Source: Scatosoma sp045658805
Lineage (GTDB): Bacteria > Bacillota > Clostridia > Christensenellales > Borkfalkiaceae
Length of the DNA: 32,335 bases
NCBI GenBank assembly: GCA_045658805.1
Contig: JAZOVQ010000047.1
Span: 1 to 32,335, forward strand
Reading direction: 5' to 3'
A model generated the notes under the pieces. The model did no database searches. It saw only the letters and a program-made list of their open reading frames with translations, and had not been told where the DNA came from. Positions 24,729 through 32,335 of the stretch are shown piece by piece. Made by a program: the position numbers and the translations under genes. Every line of letters begins with the position of its first letter. Position 1 is the first letter of the stretch.

Positions 24729-26285
24729 TTAATAAGGCATTACGTAAGTAGCTTCGCCGGGTTTATGCTTAAGTGTAAGCGTACCGTTTTCAAGCGCTTT
24801 CAACGTTCTTTCGCCCTTTACGTAAACCGCCGCATATTGATATTGTTCGCCGAAAGTAAGCACCGTGGTTTGGAAGGACTTACTACCCTTATCCAAAGGA
24901 TCGACGATATTTTGTATCATGTACATGTAATTGCTCTTTTCCGCATCGTACAATTCGGTTACCAATGCAATTTCTTTATTGATAGAAACTTCTTTCAACG
25001 CCGTGAAATCAGCAGTTTCAATCGTACGCAAGGAATGCGTAGAATCGAAAATGGTAGGCGATTTCGTAAATACTTTACTACTCGTATACTCGAAATTCAA
25101 GATCGTGGGCGCAAGTTTTTGTTCTTCCGCCATGATTTGTTTCATCCAATCGTAAATTTTCGTCTTTTCACCATTCCAGGTAATGAACGATTGTCCGTCG
25201 ATGAAGTGTTCTGCATTGTTGTCCGCTTTCGTGAAGTAGGTGAAGTAAGAAATTTGTTTAATACCAAAACCTACCAACATATTGTTAAGCCAATACAAAT
25301 CTTCTTGCGTAATTCTTCTATAAGGAGATCTTTCCGTTTGAGCATACGATTGCGTTACGAAATAGAAATCCGCATCGTATTCTTGACGGAGTTCGGAAAC
25401 AACCTGCAAACCAAGGATATAATATTGGTCAATCATATCCGATCTCGTCAAAGGATATTGGTCGTATTGGATATACGAAGCACCCGTTGCATCCATGAAC
25501 CCACGCAAATACTTCTTATAACGTCCAATCAATTCTTCATCCGAATTTAATGCTGCGCCGTATCCTTCATCCCCTTCTTCCAATTGAGGGAAACGAAGAT
25601 CGATGTTTCTCTCGCCGTTCGCATTGTTACCCGTACCTGCCGTAATGGGGTTAAGGTTGTATTGAATATACGCGTCAGGACAAACACGCTTAATTGCACG
25701 ATATACCTGACCATAATTTTCCGTATGATAATAGAAAGGTTCGTCACCGAGCATTACGCCGTAGAACGCTTCGTGGTCTTTATAGGGAGCCATATATTCC
25801 GCAATGGCTGCATCAAGCTCTTCTTCGGTTGCAAATTGCTTGCCTTCCCCGATTAACCCTACTGCGTTTTCTTTTGCAGGCTTGGACAAAGTTTGAATAC
25901 GAGGGTCCATAAGGATTACCTTATCAATACCCGCTTCCAACGAATTGTCCATTACTCTCTTCGTTTCGCTGGTTTCAAAAGGTTGGCCGGTGTACGCCGC
26001 AGACGATTGAGGGAAATAAATGGTCATACCAACGTCTTTATATTCCTTAATTCTTTCAACGGTCTTATAATCCAAACCGGAAGAATAATCAATACCGTCA
26101 ATATTCCAACCGTCTATCGCAGCAGAATAACCATAAAAGTCAAACTGCAAGGTCGAATCCGAATAATCGGGTGCAGGTGGAATTTCCACCTGCGACGACT
26201 GTTCACCCGTTTGCTGGCAGCCGCACAAACCCAAAGATACGGTAGACAAAATTGCCATCATAATCGATAAAATTTTCTTTTTCAT
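24729..26285 (-). CDS. DEP-motif barrel lipoprotein, glycosidase-like, family unassigned
   Basis: A 518-residue lipoprotein: MKKKILSIMM start, hydrophobic segment and lipid Cys23 (GLCGC), then a short linker. The rest looks like a beta/alpha barrel: FDFYGYSAAIDGW (opening), ERIKEYKDVGMTIYFPQ (beta 2), IDKVILMDPRI, FYGVMLGDEPF (D181, E182; end of a strand), YIQYNLNP, YIQYDQYP (D275), YFVTQSYAQ, GFGIKQISYFTYFTK and a C-terminal beta part ending TYVMPY. The Asp-Glu after one strand and the Asp after a later strand are credible catalytic residues. Related domains occur at the end of the giant protein and in the next upstream gene but one. The ATG has GGAGG four bases upstream and starts 9 bases after the stop of the 1290-residue gene. 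Confidence 0.85.
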   Translation of the reverse strand: MKKKILSIMMAILSTVSLGLCGCQQTGEQSSQVEIPPAPDYSDSTLQFDFYGYSAAIDGWNIDGIDYSSGLDYKTVERIKEYKDVGMTIYFPQSSAAYTGQPFETSETKRVMDNSLEAGIDKVILMDPRIQTLSKPAKENAVGLIGEGKQFATEEELDAAIAEYMAPYKDHEAFYGVMLGDEPFYYHTENYGQVYRAIKRVCPDAYIQYNLNPITAGTGNNANGERNIDLRFPQLEEGDEGYGAALNSDEELIGRYKKYLRGFMDATGASYIQYDQYPLTRSDMIDQYYILGLQVVSELRQEYDADFYFVTQSYAQTERSPYRRITQEDLYWLNNMLVGFGIKQISYFTYFTKADNNAEHFIDGQSFITWNGEKTKIYDWMKQIMAEEQKLAPTILNFEYTSSKVFTKSPTIFDSTHSLRTIETADFTALKEVSINKEIALVTELYDAEKSNYMYMIQNIVDPLDKGSKSFQTTVLTFGEQYQYAAVYVKGERTLKALENGTLTLKHKPGEATYVMPY

Positions 26286-26294
26286 GTTGCCTCC

Positions 26295-29200
26295 TTATGC
26301 GCCAAGCACAGCCTTAACCATGTCAAGGTCGTAAGCGCTTCCAACGTTCGTAGATACCGCATATACTTTGTCAAGCGTAATTGCCGTGTTGTATCTGCTG
26401 TACATTACGATGTTGCCCGAGATATAATCCGCAGTCAACCAGTTGCCCGTAAACTTCGTTTCGTATCTTACCACTTCTTCGTTCGTGTCAAGGTTAAGAA
26501 GAAGCAACTCCAATACCATTTCGCCAGCCATCGCACTCTTGATACCAGCTACGTATCTATAATGCGTACCGTCTACCAAACCGTTAATGGAAAGAGGCGA
26601 GTTTACAGGATTAGCAGCAGTGTAACCATGTTGAGGGCCTACACGACCGTTAGAATCTGGTCTGCAATATTCCATCTTGTTCGGCCCGAAGAAGGTAACA
26701 CGGCCTGCGTCGGTTGCACTTACAATAGTGCCGTCCGCTTGAATCATACCCGTATGAATGTAGAAGCCTGCCGCTCTATCCACAAGGGACGACGTCACTT
26801 CTTTTGCAAAGAAGCAAAGCTGAGGAACGTTCTTGCCGGTGAAATCGACAACTACGTACGCGCCCGCGCCATAATTACCATTATACGCTACGTAAGGCAC
26901 TTCGTCGTTTGCAATGGTGTACCAAGGTCCCGTATAGGTACCTGCGTTCAACGTTACGCTCATATCGTCGGTAATCGTTTCATAGCCGTACGCGTCCATA
27001 TTGTTAGCATTCATGAATGCGTCAGCAGCGTCCGTCTTGGTACCCGTAACAGGCTTAATAGTGATAGCGCTTGCGCGCACGCCTGCTTGCTTGGGATCGT
27101 AAATCAAACGATATTCGCCATCCTTCGTAAATTGGAAGCTACCGTCTGCAGCGATTACAACTGCCGCGCCATCGGGATCGATAACCGTGAAGTCGTATTC
27201 GGATACAGGAACGTCGATATAATCGGAAACGTATGCCGTAGAGCCAATTTCAAATTGCTTTTTATAAGAGGATTTAAAGGTTGCAGGAACGTCAAGTTCG
27301 TAAATGCTGTTTGCCTTAACGGGCGCATATACTTTATCCCAAACCGTTTCTACACCATATCTGCCGTACAACACGATGCTGCCCGTGAAATAATTGGTGA
27401 AGTCAATCAATTGAGACGAACCGTCAATCGTCGATCTCGTACACTTGCACTTATAATCGAACACTCTTTCCGCCGTCGTCAAGTTGATAAGCAAGACGCG
27501 AATAACAGCGTATTCGTTGGTGCCTTCTTCGAAACCAATAATATATCTGTATTGACAGTTATCATCCAAGCCGCGGTAGCTGATAACAGCAGGCGTCTTG
27601 TCGCTGCCGCTTGCACCCGTAACACCGCCTTCAATTCTGCCTTGGTTGTCAAATTCGCAATAGCTCACTTTGTTCGGTCCGAACAAGGTAAATCTACCGG
27701 AGTCGATTTCCGCAAAGAGCGCGCCGTCGTTCAAGGTAAGACCGTTGTGCGCATAGATACCTTTGCCGCCGTCCAAAAGGCTGGGCGTTACGTCGTCACA
27801 GAAGAATGCAACCTGAGGCAAGTTCTTACCAGTGAAGTCGGCCATAACGTAGTTGCCGATACCATAGCCGCTGCCGTTTACACCGTTGAATGCAATGTAA
27901 GGAACTTCGTCCGCTTCAAATTGCTTGCTGTAGTTACCGATGAGGTAACCTGCGTTCAAGGCAATTGCGCCGTCGCCGCTGATCGATTGCCAGCCATACG
28001 CCGTTGCGTTGTTTGCATCCAACCAAGCTTGCCCTTCTGCGGGCACTGCAGGTTCTTCACCCTTCAACGTGATGCGAATATTGTCAATGTATACAGCATC
28101 GTTGGGCGCCAAGTCAGGCGAGTTGAAGCTGATTGCCATCACGTAACTTGCACCCGACCAGCATTTCGAGTTTGCCATAAACAACGACTGATCCAACGTA
28201 AGCGTCGTCCATTCGTTTTCGGCAATAGAACCCGTGTAATCCTTCAAAATAGGATAATCTTTATTCGGCGTAAACAACGCGTAGTTAAGCGCTTTTTCCG
28301 AATATACGTCAATGGAAATGCTTTCAATCATCTTCGAAAGGAAGAGATAATTGATATATTCCTTAGAAAGACCCATTACAACGCCATATTCTTTGCTAGG
28401 GCTCATGGAGTCGTATTTCACGCTTTGCGTGCCTTCTTTTACATATTTCGTAACCGTGTTCGTTACCCAACGCGAGTTGGAAATCATACCTCCGCTGAAG
28501 AAGCCTTCATTTTCGAAATAGTCAGCCTCTACTTCCTGCGTAAGGTCAAGAAGTACGCGAACGGTGGTCGAGCTGGGACGGATATTGCCGGCAGGAGCGA
28601 AATACAAGCGGTAGCTACCACTCTTCGTATACGTGAAGTAGCCGCCTTCTGCAATTTCTACCAATTCGCCATCGGGATCGGTAACCGTGAATTCATATGC
28701 GATACCAGGATCGTCAATGTAATCGTATACGTTTGCCGTTGCGTTGAGGTTATAATTCTTTTTGAAGCCAGATTTGAATTCCGCCGCGGGGTCCAAATCG
28801 TAGATATTTTCTACATCCGTGATAGGCGCGTATACTTTATCCAATTTGGTTTCATGGCCATATCTTCCGTACAATACGATGCTGCCCGAATAATAATCTT
28901 CTGCAAGATTCAAAGCTTCGCTGCCGCCGTTTGCACTGTAGCCAGTCATTTTTTGCGTCTTATCAAATACTCTTTCCAACGTCGTCATGTTGATAAGCAT
29001 GATACGAAGAGTCATCGACGTAGAAGTACAATCCTTAAAACCTACAATGTATCTGTATTGGCAGTTGTCATCCAATGCAACGTAACTGATAGGAGCGGGA
29101 TCACCGGGGTTACCCGTATTCCACATTCTGCCCTTGTTGTCAAATTCTACGTAGCTTACCTTTCTCGGTCCAAAAACCGTCAAACGATGCGAGTCGTGTT

Positions 29201-30167
29201 GCGAGAATACCTTACCGCTGTTCAAGGTTACGCCGTTACTGATATAAACGCCGTTCTTGCCGTCCGTAAGACTGCTGGTAACCTCGTCGCAGAAGAAGGC
29301 AATTTGGGGAAGGTTTTTACCCGTGAAATCTACCATCATATAGGTATTTTCGCCGTAACCGTTAGAACCTTCTTCACCGTTAAACGCAAGGTAAGGAACG
29401 TTGTCGTTGATATACGATTTCGAATAATACCCTGCGTCCAAGTTTACCTTGCCGTCCGCATCTACCAACGTATGATCGTGTACAGTTGCGTTGTTTGCTT
29501 CAAGCCAAGACGCACCTGCTTCCGTTACAATTTGTTCAGGACGAACGGTAACTTGTTGCGTAGCGGTAAGCACTTGTCCGTCTTCCGTTTTGATACCAAA
29601 CGTAAACGTATGCGTGCCGCTTACTTTAAAGGTGAATTGCGATTCCCCTTCCAAGGCGGTCGTTTCGCCGTCAACATACACCGATTTCATGAAAAATTCG
29701 TATTCATAATAGGATTTTACCGAAAGGTTCAACATACGCTTCAAGTAGTTAAGTTCAAGCGATTGACCTACACGATAAATAAGCGTCTCATTCGTGTAAT
29801 CCCATTCAACTTCAGGTACAACGACGTTGATTTTTGCGCTAACCGTACCTTGATATTCGCCCGAGTTTACGGTATACGTCAAGGTGTATACACCGGGATA
29901 ATCGGTCGTCCATTGTACCAACGCTTTCAAATCGCGTTCCTGTCCCGTTTCGTCACACGTCAAAATTGCCGTATAATCGTTCGTCAACAACGGATCGATA
30001 TATTCGTCAAGCATAATGGGATCGCCAAGCTTAATTTCTTCCAAATAACCTTCGTTGAAAGCGAGCTTCGGCTCTTCCGGTTGGGGCTCCGTCGTTTGAC
30101 AGCCTGCTGCAAACATCAGCAAAACAAACGATACAGCCGCCAATAAAGTGGTCAAAATTTTCTTCAT
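26295..30167 (-). CDS. Large surface lipoprotein with three delta modules
   Basis: A 1290-residue lipoprotein (signal VLLMFAAGC, lipid Cys23). Residues 35-118 and 120-210 look like two Ig-like or bacterial cell-surface beta domains (PGVYTLTYTV, SGTHTFTFGI). Three delta modules follow at about 218-455, 713-955 and 1049-1280, each with the core YG..Y...DFTGKN.PQ..FF..EVT, then FGP.K.SY and a late LYGRYG..T..DKVYA. Small beta domains that end SGSYRLYF or DGEYRLIY lie between them (460-540, 958-1040), and a jelly-roll-like part at 545-702 ends AVYIDNIRIT. No catalytic motif is seen. It lies 12 bases after the DEP-family gene with a good AGGAGG site. A glycan-binding scaffold is the best reading (inference). 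Confidence 0.88.
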   Translation of the reverse strand: MKKILTTLLAAVSFVLLMFAAGCQTTEPQPEEPKLAFNEGYLEEIKLGDPIMLDEYIDPLLTNDYTAILTCDETGQERDLKALVQWTTDYPGVYTLTYTVNSGEYQGTVSAKINVVVPEVEWDYTNETLIYRVGQSLELNYLKRMLNLSVKSYYEYEFFMKSVYVDGETTALEGESQFTFKVSGTHTFTFGIKTEDGQVLTATQQVTVRPEQIVTEAGASWLEANNATVHDHTLVDADGKVNLDAGYYSKSYINDNVPYLAFNGEEGSNGYGENTYMMVDFTGKNLPQIAFFCDEVTSSLTDGKNGVYISNGVTLNSGKVFSQHDSHRLTVFGPRKVSYVEFDNKGRMWNTGNPGDPAPISYVALDDNCQYRYIVGFKDCTSTSMTLRIMLINMTTLERVFDKTQKMTGYSANGGSEALNLAEDYYSGSIVLYGRYGHETKLDKVYAPITDVENIYDLDPAAEFKSGFKKNYNLNATANVYDYIDDPGIAYEFTVTDPDGELVEIAEGGYFTYTKSGSYRLYFAPAGNIRPSSTTVRVLLDLTQEVEADYFENEGFFSGGMISNSRWVTNTVTKYVKEGTQSVKYDSMSPSKEYGVVMGLSKEYINYLFLSKMIESISIDVYSEKALNYALFTPNKDYPILKDYTGSIAENEWTTLTLDQSLFMANSKCWSGASYVMAISFNSPDLAPNDAVYIDNIRITLKGEEPAVPAEGQAWLDANNATAYGWQSISGDGAIALNAGYLIGNYSKQFEADEVPYIAFNGVNGSGYGIGNYVMADFTGKNLPQVAFFCDDVTPSLLDGGKGIYAHNGLTLNDGALFAEIDSGRFTLFGPNKVSYCEFDNQGRIEGGVTGASGSDKTPAVISYRGLDDNCQYRYIIGFEEGTNEYAVIRVLLINLTTAERVFDYKCKCTRSTIDGSSQLIDFTNYFTGSIVLYGRYGVETVWDKVYAPVKANSIYELDVPATFKSSYKKQFEIGSTAYVSDYIDVPVSEYDFTVIDPDGAAVVIAADGSFQFTKDGEYRLIYDPKQAGVRASAITIKPVTGTKTDAADAFMNANNMDAYGYETITDDMSVTLNAGTYTGPWYTIANDEVPYVAYNGNYGAGAYVVVDFTGKNVPQLCFFAKEVTSSLVDRAAGFYIHTGMIQADGTIVSATDAGRVTFFGPNKMEYCRPDSNGRVGPQHGYTAANPVNSPLSINGLVDGTHYRYVAGIKSAMAGEMVLELLLLNLDTNEEVVRYETKFTGNWLTADYISGNIVMYSRYNTAITLDKVYAVSTNVGSAYDLDMVKAVLGA

Positions 30168-30179
30168 TCTAGCCCTCCT

Positions 30180-31589
30180 TTAATAGGGTAATATAATCGC
30201 TCCCTCACTGGGATACAATTCAATGTTAAGTTTACCATCCTCCAACGCAACAGTTTTCCATTTTTTACCGATACGTACGTCTGCTTTGGTATATTTTTCG
30301 TCAAACGTAAGCGTCGTCACTTGGCGTTCTTTGTTATAGCGTCTGCGATAACGTTGAGGGTCGGTTGGATTCATCGCACAAATCATATATTGTTTCTTCT
30401 TTTTATCATAAAGTTCGGAAACCAATACAATTTCTCTATCCGTATCCACCGTCTTCACTTGAGACAAATCGCCGCCCCTTGTCGTATCCAAGAAAGTAGG
30501 CGTTGTGATAAACGGCGTTTTTACGAAAAATGCGTTTGCACAATATTCAAAGTTGACAAGCAAAGGCGCAAGGGAATTCAATTCACGGTTTACCTCTTGT
30601 ACGTAGCCGTACAATTTGGTTTTGTTGCCTTGACGGTCCATAAGCGCTTCGCCGTTGGGGAAGAATTCCCCATTCGTTCTATTCATTTGTTTCGTCCAAT
30701 AGGTAAAGTAAGCAAATTCCTTTACGCCGAAACAAATTAACGAATTCATTTGATACTGCATTTGCTGTCTATTGGGCGGAATATGATAACGCTTCTTTCT
30801 AACGGTCATACCGAAAGATTGGATAACGATATGCATTTCTTTGCCGAGCTGTTTACACATTCTCGCAACGCATTCCAACCCCGAGAAATAATATCTGCCA
30901 ATGTGCGCTTTATCAGGGCTTTTGAAAAACGGATAAATATCCGACATCATATAATCCGCGCCCGTTTCTTCGGCAAACATCGTCAAATAATTTTCATAAG
31001 CTTCAATCTGATTTCTTCCAGGAGGGCAAATACGGAAAACAAGACCAGGTCCGATAAGCGGATTTAAGTTACAATGCACAAAAATACTGCTATCGACGCG
31101 TTTTATCGCCCTGTAAATTTCCCCCACCGCTTTTAAATACGGATGGAAAGGTTCATCTCTAAGCTGAACCCCATAAAATCCTTTTTGATGTCTATAAGTT
31201 TTGATGCAATCTCTAACGTATGCGTCCAAATCCTCTTCGCTGGCAAATTTCTTGCCCTCGCCGATAATGCCGCCTTCTACGTCCGATAAAGCAAAAATTC
31301 TCTCGTCGACGATAATAATTTTGTCAATGCCTGCCTCTACGGCATTTTCCATGGCTTTCTTGGTTTGAGAAGTTTCCCAAGGCTCGCCGTTGTACGCCGC
31401 CGTTCTTTGCATAAACAAAATATTAAAGCCGCATTCTTTATATTCTTTGTATCGCTCTACCGTACGGAAATCTTCCGTAGTGTAAACGGTATCGTCGATA
31501 TACCATTCCCCTTGAGGGGGAGGAGAATAGCCGTAAATTGGAAAGGTACGGCCTGCATTCTCCTCAAAATATTTTTTATAAATACTCAT
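30180..31589 (-). CDS. DEP-motif barrel protein without signal peptide, glycosidase-like
   Basis: A 469-residue protein related along its length to the 518-residue lipoprotein and the end of the giant protein: PIYGYSPPPQGEW, ERYKEYKECGFNILFMQRTAAYNGEPWETS, IDKIIIVDERI, FYGVQLRDEPF (D145, E146), YMMSDIYP, IVIQSFGM, GVKEFAYFTYWTK and a C-terminal IILPY. The start MSIYKKYFEEN has no signal or anchor, so it should be cytosolic. Its ATG overlaps the permease stop codon (TAATG), so the two are translationally coupled; longer readings reach into the permease gene and are rejected. Position after a sugar transporter gene suggests it processes what the transporter brings in (inference). Family not recognised. 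Confidence 0.85.
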   Translation of the reverse strand: MSIYKKYFEENAGRTFPIYGYSPPPQGEWYIDDTVYTTEDFRTVERYKEYKECGFNILFMQRTAAYNGEPWETSQTKKAMENAVEAGIDKIIIVDERIFALSDVEGGIIGEGKKFASEEDLDAYVRDCIKTYRHQKGFYGVQLRDEPFHPYLKAVGEIYRAIKRVDSSIFVHCNLNPLIGPGLVFRICPPGRNQIEAYENYLTMFAEETGADYMMSDIYPFFKSPDKAHIGRYYFSGLECVARMCKQLGKEMHIVIQSFGMTVRKKRYHIPPNRQQMQYQMNSLICFGVKEFAYFTYWTKQMNRTNGEFFPNGEALMDRQGNKTKLYGYVQEVNRELNSLAPLLVNFEYCANAFFVKTPFITTPTFLDTTRGGDLSQVKTVDTDREIVLVSELYDKKKKQYMICAMNPTDPQRYRRRYNKERQVTTLTFDEKYTKADVRIGKKWKTVALEDGKLNIELYPSEGAIILPY

Positions 31590-32335
31590 TAGCCTTTTAA
31601 GCCCCCAGTTGTCATGTTCGTCAAGATGAGGTTTTGCGTACTTGCATACAAGACGATTACAGGAATACACGAAATAACTGCCGCTGAGAAATAGATAGGC
31701 ATGGTATCGGGTACGTCCATAATGAATTTACTTTCATTGAACAAATACATACCATACGCCAAGTTGGGATAATTACGCATATATACCATCGAAATGCTGT
31801 AATTGTTCCAAATGCCGATTGCCTGCGTAATTGCAATTGCTACGACGCAAGGAATAATTTGAGGCAAAATAACCTTTACCAAAATCGTCCAGTTGCTTGC
31901 GCCGTCCATCTTCGCCGATTCGGAATAGGATGCGCTGATACCTCTAAAGTATCCGTAGAATACGATAAACGCAAAGTCGAAACCCGAAGCCCACATCATC
32001 CAAATTGCCATGGGATTGTTTACCAAATTCAAGCCCATCGCCAGTTTATACGCCGCAGGACCAGAACCGATAATGGGAATGGTGTTTGCGAAGATAACTA
32101 CCGAATACAAGAAGTTCTTTCCGGGGAAACGGAATCTTGCCAATGCGTATGCAAGCAACATACTGGACAGCACGTTTACCGTTACGTGTACAATCAAAAT
32201 CCACAAGGAATTGAAAAGCATATCGAAGTATCTGCACACTTCGCCCGCTTCGGTTACAACGTAAAATTCGCTAAATACGTCCGCGTAATGTCTAAACAAC
32301 AATTCTTGAGGGAATGCCAAACTGTCGGTTGCATA
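31589..32335 (-). CDS. ABC sugar transporter permease, MalG type (N-terminus cut by window edge)
   Basis: 248 residues of a CUT1-family inner-membrane permease. Five hydrophobic spans are visible (LWILIVHVTVNVLSSMLLAYALA, VVIFANTIPIIG, IWMMWASGFDFAFIVFYGYF, VVAIAITQAIGIW, AAVISCIPVIVLYA) and the cytoplasmic EAA loop ESAKMDGASNWTILVKVILPQI, which contacts the ATPase. The preceding visible residues (ATDSLAFPQELLF) belong to the periplasmic-side segment after the missing first span. A substrate-binding lipoprotein and a MalF-type partner are expected just outside the window; the ATPase may be a shared one encoded elsewhere. The C-terminus TGGLKG is typical. Confidence 0.94.
   Translation of the reverse strand, partial: YATDSLAFPQELLFRHYADVFSEFYVVTEAGEVCRYFDMLFNSLWILIVHVTVNVLSSMLLAYALARFRFPGKNFLYSVVIFANTIPIIGSGPAAYKLAMGLNLVNNPMAIWMMWASGFDFAFIVFYGYFRGISASYSESAKMDGASNWTILVKVILPQIIPCVVAIAITQAIGIWNNYSISMVYMRNYPNLAYGMYLFNESKFIMDVPDTMPIYFSAAVISCIPVIVLYASTQNLILTNMTTGGLKG

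Noticed and set aside
31590..31670. 27-residue longer start for the cytosolic DEP protein
   Set aside because: It lies inside the permease gene; the ATG at 31589 overlaps the permease stop in the common TAATG form. The extension has no signal-peptide features either.

Overview
The window reads as one carbohydrate-use locus from a Gram-positive, low-to-mid GC anaerobe, most likely an uncultured gut member of the Clostridia (my guess is the Christensenellales; this is inference from lipoprotein signals, gene style and gene order, not from a marker gene). There is no rRNA, tRNA, phage, transposase or CRISPR array. Almost everything is on the minus strand.

Left edge (1-1494, minus): the end of a surface-glycan synthesis operon. 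It holds a PglD-like acetyltransferase, a PglC-like phosphoglycosyl transferase and the start of a family 2 glycosyltransferase, transcribed from a textbook promoter (TTGACA, 17 bases, TATAAT). This unit is probably unrelated to the rest.

Regulator and first enzyme (1583-4386): an AraC-family regulator (minus) is divergent from a six-hairpin-barrel glycosidase (plus). A short control region between them carries TAAAAAT direct repeats. The plus-strand gene ends in a two-way terminator shared with the convergent enzyme operon.

Intracellular enzyme block (4392-14627, minus; no signal peptides): GH78 alpha-L-rhamnosidase, GH36 alpha-galactosidase, GH63/MGH1-like glycosidase, GH28 pectinase-like beta-helix, a second divergent GH78-like enzyme and a NodB-type polysaccharide deacetylase, all closely packed. 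The mix points to a rhamnose-, galactose- and galacturonate-containing glycan such as rhamnogalacturonan, but the substrate is not proven.

Cell-surface and uptake block (14719-32335, minus): reading in the direction of transcription, an ABC sugar permease (cut by the window edge), a protein of an unassigned DEP-motif barrel family without signal peptide, a 1290-residue lipoprotein, a 518-residue lipoprotein of the same DEP family, a 956-residue lipoprotein, a two-way terminator, a 44-residue acidic small protein, and a 2261-residue secreted protein ending in a third DEP-family domain. The large proteins are built by shuffling four kinds of beta-rich module (called alpha, beta, gamma and delta here). 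Some copies are almost identical in DNA.

Working model (inference): surface lipoproteins and the giant secreted protein bind and trim a complex glycan outside the cell, the ABC transporter imports oligosaccharides, and the cytosolic enzymes finish the breakdown under AraC control. The most novel parts are the DEP-motif family in three cellular forms, the delta module with five copies, and the 44-residue protein directly upstream of the giant gene.
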